Of a stretch of DNA of 64,000 nucleotides, positions 11,201-23,200 are shown piece by piece. Position 1 is the first letter of the stretch. The number at the start of each line of letters is the position of its first letter. Origin of the DNA: Beroe forskalii (lineage: Eukaryota > Ctenophora > Nuda > Beroida > Beroidae); the NCBI GenBank assembly GCA_011033025.1, contig WFMF01000035.1, forward strand, positions 787,826-851,825, in the 5' to 3' direction. Under the pieces are notes generated by a model. That model was not told the origin of the DNA, did no database searches, and saw only the letters and a list, made by a program, of their open reading frames with translations. A program made the translations under genes and the position numbers.

Positions 11201-14200
11201 TCTTTCACCGATGTTGTAAGGTCAGATTGTCCATCTTCAGTAGTAATCCCATCTGTGTATGACGAAGTTTCGTAGCCGCCTGAATAAGTGGTAGTCCAAG
11301 GAGGAGTCGTTTTATCATCTACTGTTGTTGTCAATTTAGATCTCCCACTTTCGGTTGACACTCCATCTTTCCCTTTAGTTGAAACATCCTCCACGGAATT
11401 AGATTCAGTGGAAGATGCGAAATCGTAGGGAGATGAAGAAGCAGCGATTGTTGTCGTTGGTTTGTAGGTCGTTGAAGTTGAAATTTGTTTCGAAACTGTT
11501 GAAAGTCCTTCAAATGAACTGCTTTTCGACTCTTCTTTGTCAGAAACAGTTGACAGTATTTGAGTTCTAGTCAGGACCATCTCCTTCAGTAGTCAAGGCA
11601 TCTGTGGAGTCAGAATTAAGTTTTAAATTAGACGTGGTAGGCTGCCAGACCCAAGTTGAAGTTTCATCATCTTGAGTTGTACTCAAATCCTTCTGTGGAG
11701 TTGTGAGCTTATCAGGAACGGTTCCTTCCGAGGTTGTACCAATTCTATAGGAATTAGTAATCGATACCGTCTCAGCAATATTTTCCGACGATACTGGGAG
11801 GTCCTTTGTTGAGGAAGACACAGGTTTTACTGAGGGCATGGGCGTTTGGGTTTGTTGCCCAGGTGAAGTTGGTATCTTATAGGCCCAAGAAGATGTTGTG
11901 ATTCCCTCTGTCGGATTAACAGTTTTAGAATCTGGAGTTGTAAGTGGTTCTTCAGTAGCCAATTTAGTGGTTTCACTTTGTCCACGTGTTGAAGTTGACA
12001 TTAACTTTGAGCTTTTCTCCCAAAGCCATGTGGAAGAAGATCTATCATCCGGGTATGGTCGTGTATTTCCAGAGACCGAGAGTTTCTCTTCTGTTGAAGT
12101 CTTAGCTTCAGTTGTTGGATCCACGTCTGCCCTAGTCGTTGTAGCTTCTCCATCAGAAGTTTTGTCCCACAACCAAGCTGAAGTAGCAAACTCACTCGAA
12201 GAAACGGTTTGATAACGTGAAGTTGTAAGGTACGGATCTTCTGAGGATGTTGAATATTCGAAGGTGTTGGTAACGCTTGCAGAGTGAACTGCACTGGATG
12301 TAGTGGGTATTGGTCTTGTGGATGTAGATCCATTTTCGGATGTAGATCCATCTTCAGTATCTCGATTCTCACTGTGGATAGAAGTGGATGAAGTGAGTAT
12401 CGGTCGGGTTGATGTACGGTCAACTTCTCGATTATCATCTATTGAAGATGTTGTTGTATCCGAGGGAGAAATATTTTCGCGTTGGATCGATGTTGATTCA
12501 GTATCATCAGTGGTAACCATTTCATCCGTTGTTGAGAAAATTTCAATTTTGGGAGATGAAGATGAAGGATCATTTCGAATAGCTGTCGATATCATATCAG
12601 TTGGAAGAACATCAACAGATCCCTTTGTTGATGTGGATATATCGTAGGACCATGAAGATGTGGTGGGACCTCTTGTTTCCACGTCTTGCGAAGAGGTTGA
12701 AATATGTTTTGAGGATTTGGAACCCTGCCAAATCCAGGTGGAGGTAACCATTTCACTGGATGAAACAGAAGTCCAGGATGTGGATTCAGCATCGCTATCC
12801 CGTGGTGTTGTAGATACTTCCGGAGAGTATCTGTGGGAGGAAGATATTTCGTCTTTCTTTGGTGGGAGTGATGATGTCTCTGGATGAAGTTTCAACTGAA
12901 TCCACCCTGGAACTTGTGTATTCATCCACAGATTTAGAAGATGTTTCCATGCCTCTTCTCTCGCTGAAACTAGTGGAAGAGATGCCGTTCCTGAACTCAG
13001 AGGAAGTCAGTATCACTCCTCGAGTAGCAGTAGATTCTGAGGGCTCCTCAGTGAGGAAATCACTGCATAGAATCGGGTCAAGGATAATCACAGCACCCAC
13101 AGATTCACAGAAGGATTGCACTCCTTTCTGGTGTTTGCAAGGGTCTGGTGACTCGCAGATTTTCAAACAGGCAGTGTGTAACTCGTTATACTCATCCATC
13201 AGTAAATTCTCAACGGCTTTCTGAAACGAAAGTACGGATTAAAGATAATTCTAGAGGATCAAAATTTCTGATATGAACCAAATAGCAATTCAATCGTTTG
13301 AAATTTTACAATATCCAACTTTGTATCAAGAATTAATTTGAACAAGACCACTCACATTGAAGCAGTCCTCTAGCTCTAGACCAAGGTAGAAGTACTGCAA
13401 GCAATATCCCTCCCTCTCAAGAGCATTCTCACATAGTTCCTCTTCAGGTTCATTGTAAATGCCAGTTTGGGATTCCTTTGCTTCAAAACAGTCCTTACTG
13501 AAAATTAGGATTCGTTAAGATTAGTTTACATTAACTGCTTTTTGATAAAATATAGTTTCCAGACCCAGATAAATTTAGAACATTTCCAGTTTAGTCATTG
13601 ACAGTCTGATACACATAGACATTAGACAGCCTATTGCGTTGAGACTTGTGTTTGGCTGTCTATTCTCATGCCTCATGGTTAAACGCCGTTCCACTCAACA
13701 GACCCCCGGATGACAACAGATCATTGGGGCCAGTCTTTTGGAGCAGCATTACCTCATATTGCTTTGATATAGATCACAGCCACGGTGGCGCAATGACATT
13801 CGATCAGACCCTATTTTCTAATGTTCCAATTTAAGGGTCGGCAGTCCGCTTACTGCTAATAACAATCAACCACTCTATTAATAGAAGTGACTCATCTGTT
13901 GTCCTTCACCATGCTCATCCCTATCATGACATCATATGGGATGAATCCACCACGCTGATAATGATATATGACGTACTTAGTATTGACTTAATCGGGCGTA
14001 CGGGAGTACCTTGTAGGATTGCCCAGTACTGCCGTTACACTACATAATATATTCCTTATATTAAACATTATCCACATCACTGAGTCGTAATTGAATTGCA
14101 TATATATAATTTAACGTATTGATTATGATGTAAACCAATCGCCAGGAAGAAGTTGTGTGTTATCATGTTGTGTTGACGCAGTAATAGGGCGCGGGGGAAC

Positions 14201-17200
14201 ACAGTCATGCTCCTATAAGTAGAACAGATTCTCCTGTTTTTTCAGTTTGTTTTGCTGGCTGCAATAGCAGTGTCTTGTGTTGTGTGCTCTTTTGCTTTTG
14301 CGACTCAAGTGCCAGTTTTTCCGGGAATAATAATTATTAATTGCGAATATTACTCCAGTAGCTGAGGCCAGTGCAGTGTACTTTTCATTGTCGACGCAGT
14401 TTCTCGACGGTTTCCGTTATTTTAAAGCATAATAAAGACATCCTGCCTGCTAACGTTATTTGAATCGACGTCCTGGGGGGTCGTACGGCCACGCCCATTT
14501 TTGCCCTGAGGCGGCGTTATGAGACAAGATTATTTCAACTTCTGATGGTCATAGAGACTTCGAATTGAACCAGGGTGTCTATTTCATCGAGGGGAACAAC
14601 TTTTCTCTGACAACTTTTTGCCAGGTAATTAGTTAATTGACCAATTAGCTAATTGGGTAATTTTCAAAAATTCGAAAAAAACTTTTTGGCTTAAATTGAT
14701 CGCAATTACATGAAACGTGGAAAAAAGTGTTTTTTATGAATATTTTGAAAAAATTTTCACTTGGAAAATTTTCGGGACTTAGAAAATTTTCGGGAGCGAA
14801 ATGTTTGGCAGCTAAAAGTCACTGTGGTTGATTTTTGCTGTTTTGACAACATGTAAATTAACAGAACCTACTGGAGGTGAGCTCTCTTCAGAACTGGTTG
14901 CAGACTGCAGAGCCAGGATCACCACTGTTGACCAGCAGGTGATAATCCCGGTTCCAGACCACCCCAACCATGGTGCTTAGAGAGCTGCCACAACCGTCAG
15001 TATGCGGAAGCAGGAGCTGAAGAAGAAAACTGTGGCAGCTGACCTCCCCAAATAAGCGTGTCCACTTGAAGACATGGCCAAGCCCTAGATGGGCTGCCTT
15101 CCCTCGTCAGTTGCTACATCGCTAGGATAGGGGGACCATCAAGCTGCTACTAAGTTAAACAAGGAACTGAAGCTGAGAGGTTCCGTTCAGTACGAACAAC
15201 TATTGTGTCAAATGTTGGTATATCCAAAGTGTGTTTCTCAACACAACCCCAGATTACCTCGTTCTCTCTCTCTCACCAGTGACTCTTGCTGTGGGATTCC
15301 GGCCACACTGAAAGGGAACTGACACCAATGCTGCTGCATGGTGAACTACAAGTCTACAATCACTGAGTCACTGGATCAGGGATGACACCTGCTGCCTGCA
15401 AGTCCTCGCCCAACAAGTACAGGCAGCTCTTTACCATCCATGACTTCTTCCCAGACGGATTGCCCCTACTTCTACAGAATCCGTCCTGGTAAGAACTAAA
15501 CCCTCTACAGGAAACTCTTTGGGGAAGTTGGCACCTGGGGACACTAACAACCATCATCCATCGTCTTGTACTACGAGTTGTGAATCCATAATGCTGTGCT
15601 CTTTTACCACCAGGGATTGCAGCTTTCACTTTTAGCAGTCCCCCTTCAAGCATATCTGCCGAATGCCGATCAGAACTTCTGGATGAGCAGATACCTGGTT
15701 GAGAACCCCCAAATCAGAGCTTAGGACTTCGCCATGATTGGAGTCATTTCCTTCGTTCTAGTGGGTGATGCTTAACGTGGATATGCCGAGGATACTCAAG
15801 CCCCTTCTTCCTGTAGACAAGTTGACATTGCTGCCATATGCCTTCACCTTCCACTTTGATCCTTGCTGGATTGGGACCTCTTCCTAACCGGATTGGGACC
15901 TCTTCCACACCTCTTTTAGGGAATGACTCCAATCATGGCGAAGTGCTCAGCTTTGATTGGTGAGTTCTCAGGTATCTGCTTATCCAGAAGTTCTGATCGG
16001 CAGATAATATCTTCACTCTTCAGCCATGGCCCATGACATTTGGAATCAGCAGACCCCAGTGACAAAACACTGTTGATCTGCCACACTCAGTGCACGGCGA
16101 AAAGCCGGCCTTCTCCACACATGATTTTGGAAAAAAATGAACGATAAAATGTATTGAAATAGTTCATATCAAATAGCTTTGGTCTTTGTCCGCAAAATTT
16201 CGTACTGGGTTTCGGACAACTGTCCGTGTCGCACAACTGTCTGTGTCGGGGGAGAAGGGGATTGAGCGACCTCCACGCTAAGCATCACCCACTAGAACGA
16301 AGGAAATGACTCTAATCATGGCGAAGTCCTCAGCTCTGATTTTTGAGTTCTCAACCAGGTATCTGCTCATCCAAAAGTTCTGATCGGCATTTGGCAGAAA
16401 TGCTTGAAGGGGGACTGCTAAAAGTGAAAGCTGCAATCCCTGGTGGTAAAAGAGCACAGCAGTGATGATTCACAACTCGTAGTACAAGACGATGGAGGAT
16501 GGTTGTTAGGGTCCCCAGGTGCCAACTTTCCCAAAGAGTTGCCTGTAGAGGGTTTTGTTCTTACCAGGACGGATTCTGTAGAAGTAGGGGCAATCCGTCT
16601 GGGAAGAAGTCATGGATGGTAAAGAGCTGCCTGTACTTGTTGGGCGAGGACTTGCAGGCAGCAGGTGTCATCCCTGATCCAGTGACTCAGTGATTGTAGA
16701 CTTGTAGCTCACCATGCAGCAGCATTGGTGTCAGTTCCCTTTCAGTGTGGCCGGAATCCCACAGCAAGAGTCACTGGTGAGAGAGAGAGAACGAGGTAAT
16801 CTGGGGTTGTGTTGAGAAACACACTTTGGATATACCAACATTTGACACAATAGTTGTTCGTACTGAACGGAACCTCTCAGCTTCAGTTCCTTGTTTAACT
16901 TAGTAGCAGCTTGATGGTCCCCCTATCCTAGCGATGTAGCAACTGACGAGGGAAGGCAGCCCATCTAGGGCTTGGCCATGTCTTCAAGTGGACACGCTTA
17001 TTTGGGGAGGTCAGCTGCCACAGTTTTCTTCTTCAGCTCCTGCTTCCGCATACTGACGGTTGTGGCAGCTCTCTAAGCACCATGGTTGGGGTGGTCTGGA
17101 ACCGGGATTATCACCTGCTGGTCAACAGTGGTGATCCTGGCTCTGCAGTCTGCAACCAGTTCTGAAGAGAGCTCACCTCCAGTAGGTTCTGTTAATTTAC

Positions 17201-20200
17201 ATGTTGTCAAAACAGCAAAAATCAACCACAGTGACTTTTAGCTGCCAAACATTGTTGGGCAAAGTTAAAGGACACAAACAATGAAAATTGAAATTTTTTC
17301 GCTCCCGAAAATTTTCTAAGTCCCGAAAATTTTCCAAGTGAAAATTTTTCAAAATATTCATAAAAAACACTTTTTTCCACGTTTCATGTAATTGCGATCA
17401 ATTTAAGCCAAAAAAAGTTTTTTCGAATTTTTGAAAATTACCCAATTAGCTAATTGGTCAATTAACTAATTACCTGGCAAAAAAGTTGTCAGAGAAAAAG
17501 TTGTTCCCCTCGATGAAATAGACACCCTGGTTCAATTCCGAAGTCTCTATGACCATCAGAAGTTGAAATAATCTTGTCTCATAACGCCGCCTCAGGGCAA
17601 AAATGGGCGTGGCCGTACGACCCCCCAGGACGTCGATTCAAATAACGTTAGCAGGCAGGATGTCTTTATTATGCTTTAAACTAACGGAAACCGTCGAGAA
17701 ACTGCGTCGACAATGAAAAGTACACGGCACTGGCCTCAGCTACTGGAGTATATCATTAGATGTGATATAATTTGATCTGAGTCACACCGTAATCGCATTG
17801 CATCGCCATCCAGCTTTTCAGAGATTTCATGTACATTTTGTTTTACATTTCTATGCCCCTTTGCTATTGAATTGCTCACTGTTTTATTTTTAGAAAATTC
17901 AGTCCCAGAATAATGCGATATTTCACAACCTCCCAAAAACTTTTCTAATCTATCCTTTTTTTTCCAGGATGAGACTCTCAATCCTGATCTCCCTCCTCCT
18001 CTACACTGCACACTCCCAAGACACCTCTGAGTTCACTGATACCGGATTCCTCTCTGCCTTCGGGTATCTCAACACCGGAAACCAAGCTCGAGTAAACTCA
18101 GATAGTTCAGAAGAAGAAGATGTGGAATCCCTGGTGCTGATAACGGAAGAAGATAAAGCTAATGCAGTCAGAGAGTTTCAGAAGTACTATGGACTGGAGG
18201 AGACTGGGGTTGTAGATGAGGCAACTTTAGAAGCAATGCACTCCAAAAGATGTGGCGTTCCAGATAAGGATGGACCAGAAGAATCTATAGACGAGCTCCA
18301 GGTTACCAAGAAAAAGAAGAAGAGGAGGAGGAAGTCTAAGAAGAGTAGGAGGAAGAGGTACATCACATCCAGTTCCAAGTGGAGAGACACTCATCTCTCG
18401 TACAGATTCCTCAACTACACCTCAGACATTCCACAAAGTCTCACTCGGGCAGCTTTCAGAGAAGCTTTTGATCTCTGGGAGGAACACTCCGGTCTGGAAT
18501 TTTTCGAGGAAACCAGATCCGCGATCTCAGCAGATATCGAGATCGCGTACATGTCTGGAACACATCGAGACAGGAGTGTCTTCAACAAGCTCATCTTAGG
18601 TCACGCCTTCTTCCCAACAGTTGGGTGGCTGCACATGAACGATCAACAGAACTGGAATTACAACAGCTACAGGGGCATAGACACGGTGTTTGTGGCTGTG
18701 CATGAACTAGGACATGCTCTGGGGCTCAGACACTCCAAGAAGGGTACCATCATGCATGCTAGTTACCCGGGATACTCCCCCAGTATCAAGCTGGCTCAGG
18801 ATGATATAGATGGTATCCAAGCTCTGTATGGACCTAACGCTTGCCGACCTAATCCCTGCAAAAACAGAGGTGTCTGCAGTAAGTCCCACGACGAAGACGC
18901 ACAGTTCCCCTTTACCTGCACCTGTAGTGTAGGATGGAAAGGTCACAAGTGCCATCTGCCTGTCAACAGAGCAGACACGACCAAGTGTCGCCATGTCAAC
19001 ATTGCTAACGGAGTAGCTAGACCAGCAGGCAGGACCAGCCCAGGGGAAACAGTGAAGATCTACTGTAACGATGGGTTTGAGTTGGTGGGTGCAGCAGCAC
19101 TGAAATGCTCACACACGAGTACTTACAATCCTCCTCAATCCAATACCATCTGCAGACGCAAGATACTCTGTCCAGAACTCAGCATTAACAACGGACAGGT
19201 CTATCCCAAAAGAGGAGTTGAGGCGGAGTCGACTGTCTCCTTCAGCTGTGACGATGGATACCAGATATCTGGAGCTACCCGAGTGAAGTGTAAGACGGAC
19301 GGAACGTACGACAGAACGACACCGAGATGCACGAAGATCGAGGAAAAAGTGGAGGATTTCTGTCCTGATTCATTCGATGACCTGTCCGGCAGATCTGTCC
19401 GGGACAGCATGATGTACGGCTTCAAAGGCTCCAGGTTCTGGATCTACCGGGCAGCATCTGACGGGGGTGTTACCTCACATTGGAGTCACAGCGGAGAGAT
19501 GAGCCACGAGTTTCCCAACATCCCAACCGACCCAGACGCAGTCTTCTCCTACACCGACCCAGACACCAGAAACAGGTTCATGTGCTTCGTGAAATGGCCT
19601 CAGATCTACTACTGGGACATCATAAAACGAGAAATCCGCCGGATAGACAACTTCCTGGACAGTTTCCAACTCCCTGCTAACGAACAGATCACAGCAGCCC
19701 TACGCTGGGACGATGACACAATCTTCTTCTTCGTGCCCAAGGGATACTACGTCTACCACACGGACAAGAAACGAGTCTACCCCTCCTTTAAACTGCCCAT
19801 GTCCAACGTCTCAGGGATGCCTTCCTCAGTGACTGTAACAGCAGCAGCTAGGTCATTTGACGATGAGACAGTGTCGCTGTTCACAGACAGAGGGGTGTAT
19901 GAGGTGAGGAAGAGGGATACGAGGGTGATGAGGAATAGTCCCAGACCGGTGGTGATGCGTGGAACAGAGGGCTGGATGCTTGCGAGGGTCACAGGGGTTC
20001 TTGAAGATGGAAAAGAAATTTGGACTGTTTCTTAGATGTTTGTTAGATTGGGACTGATTTCCAATTTTGTGTTCTATTACTTTTGAGTAGTAAGATCTAG
20101 AAGCAATAAGTTGTTAATTTTGCATTTAATTTTGAGAGTGGTGGCAGAAATGCCTGAGCGGAATGAAGCAATAATGAGTGAAGGACAATAACGATGAGTG

Positions 20201-23200
20201 AAGCATGTATTCAAATTTCATGTGATAGAAAAAAGTTTTGCAAAAACACGCCTAAAACATCAATGTACAGCTGGTTTTTATGAGATGCTCAATAGATTCT
20301 CCGAGTTTTATATTTATGAAATTCAATGTTTTATTTACTATTTAAGCATTTGCATTTATCAAATTTCCTTGTTTTTTATTATTCTATTCCAATTTCTAAT
20401 ACGAACCTGAAATCCTTGAAAAGTACTGGGTCCACTTGGCAGGAATCGTTGGGGTTGCAGGCACACAGGTCCTCGTAGCATCTCTCCCGGTAGAAATCCC
20501 TCAGAGAAACCATCTGCAGGAAATGTTTCATTTAAATTGGGAATTGTCTGAACCCCTCTGAAGGGCCAAATTGGAAATCTGCAGGATATTTGATTGAAAA
20601 TATCCGATTCTGAATTCAAAATTGGAATTTCCCAATGCCTATCTTATGGCTAAAATGTATGTAGGCCGCGAAATTTGCAGGCGTTTATATATGTGTTAAC
20701 TACCGTCCCTTCCGGAAAATTATCAACTATGCAAAATATGTGTACATGGAGAAATATTCCACTGACCATTTTCCCGGAATTTTGACACATTATGCAGAAC
20801 ACAGCCGTGAATCAGCATAATATATTCAAGTTGACTCGTCGAGGTACTTAACATAATATATGCGTCAAAATGAATCCAGCTGTATTAAGAGTCAAATATT
20901 TAAAAACAGTGTAATGCTGTGCCACTTGGAGATGTCCTCCAAGCACCACCAGCATCCCTCTTAACAAGCCGTGGAGCAGGGAGTTTTGAGCTGGTAAGTA
21001 TTCAGCGAACAGAGCTCAAATAGATTAAGACAAGAAATTACAATTTTCATCATCAACCGACCTTTTTACAGATCTCAGCGCCTTCTTGAACGTCCGCCAT
21101 CGCTCCGTTACATGTCTTCATGGCTTGAGCAGCATGAGTCCTGTTAGTATCACAATAGGATAGGGGCACTTCTGTAGCACTTTCAGTGGTCAGGAACTCA
21201 GTGTTTCGTCCACCTTGCCTGGTGGTTGGTGAAGTTGTTTGGCGGTCTTCTCTAGATCTGTCGGTAGGTTGGGAGGTGGTCTCCAGACCAAGTTCTCTGT
21301 TGGAGTCAGTGGTCCCTCCTTTTTATCTTCCGTCGTGAGAGCGTCGTCTCTTCTCAAGGATGTGGTACTGAACTCCACTCTCTTCCCAGATGGAGTTGAG
21401 GTAGAAGATGTAAGAAGATCACCACGAGTTTCAATGGCATCAGTTGGTCCAGGCGATGAAGTTGTGCCGATATTGATACCGTTTGAAGATGTTGATCTGT
21501 CATCAGGCCTTGAACGATCATCAAATGGAGTTGATGTCACGAGACCCCTGCCATCTCTTGTCGAGTCTTCTTCCTCACTCGAAGTAACTACGAACATTTC
21601 AAAGTTTGAAGTTGAAGAATCTTGAGCCCCCACACTGGATGTTGTTGGGAATCTTTCTGTTGTTGCCGTAGACGTTCCGAGATTAATCACGTACGACGAG
21701 GATGTCGGATTTTCATCTCTATCTGTTGGCTTTACTGAATCTGAGACTCGATCTTCTCCATCTTCGGATACAAAATTCCACCCAGGAGCTTGTGATATCT
21801 ACTATACTTGTACTCCTTTCATCAACCGGTTCTACAGAAAAGAAAGAGCCACTTGAAGTGTTGGTTGTTGATTCCTCCAACCTCCTGTATGTCCGTTGTT
21901 CGCTCATCAGTAGGTGCCTCAGTATCGAAAGGTTCTTCAGTCCTATCATCCGAAGTTGTCAGGATGTATCTATTATGAGTTATCGTCTCCTTGCTTCTAT
22001 CACCAATTGATGTTGTCACGCTGGCTCTGTCTGCAGGAGTTATGTTAACAGAAGATGTAGTCCGGTCGTTTTCTATCGTTCTAACTCCATCATCGATCGA
22101 GGTCGTAGAGATTTCTTCTATCTTTGAACTGGTTTCAAATTCTCTTCTTGAATCCGTGACCACTCCATTTTGGAGAGGTTGTTGAGATCTTTCTATCACG
22201 CGTTTTACTATCTTCGGATGAAGTTATGGAATCCCTTCGCTCCGTTGATGTCAAACGATCTCTGTTAGGAGTGACAGTGGTTGGAGATGAACGGTCTAAG
22301 TTTGGAGTGACAGTTGTTGGAGTAGAGCGGTCCAAGTTTGGTGTCACTGTGGTGGGAGAAGATGCCATCTGTTCTCTGGATGGAGTAGCTGTAGTTTTGT
22401 CCTTGTCTTCAACTGAAATATTGCTGAGATGAAAGACAACCATTCTAGAAATTGAATTGAGTTTCATAGCTATAAAAGCACTCGACGGAATATCGCACAG
22501 CATGAATCAAAAGAATTAACAGGGAAGATTACTGATCACCCTTTCAAACCCTCATCTACTCACAAGGCTCAATGAACTCCTCAACTCCACATATTCCAGG
22601 AGGGAAGTTATCCAGAGTAACCTCTCCGTCCTTCACACACAGAGTCGCATAGAGGGTGATGGAGGGACAGGATCCCATTACATTCCCCCACAGGTTACAG
22701 TAGTCTGTGATGCAGGAGGAGAAGAAGGCGTTGGGGTCGATTGCCTGAAGTTAGAGATAAGTTTATCTACTTTCTAACTTTTAAAGGACAGTTCACCTGA
22801 TCAAAATAAGGCCTCTTCTCTTGCCAGCCTTTAGGCCATGTAAAACACACTATGACACCACTTCATTTTGACAAAACTTCACTTTGACACCACTTCACGT
22901 TGACACCACTTAACTCAACATACCTGGAAGCATGAAGCATACGGGCTGGAGTCACTAGCCAGGTAGTCACAGGCCTTGCTCGCCTCAATGATCTTCACAC
23001 CATTACACAGATAAGGTCCAGAGTATGGGAAAACCTGCAGAGGAAGAGTATACTTCATAGAATCTGGCTTATAACAGCAATTCAAGACATTCTCACAATT
23101 GGTAAAATCAATAGTCGAGAATTCCAGTTTAGAGGCCCAAAATTAGGGCATTTGTTGGTCTTTTGATAACTTCAGACGTTCTAGCGAACACCCAAATTTG

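Noticed and set aside
9880..12887. Plus-strand ORFs opposite the mucin-like exons
   Set aside because: Shadows of the Ser/Thr-rich minus-strand coding sequence; no independent signal.
15360..16693. 97- and 64-codon ORFs in the two arms of the fold-back element
   Set aside because: They are mirror copies of the same arm segment, with no recognisable domain and no conserved start.
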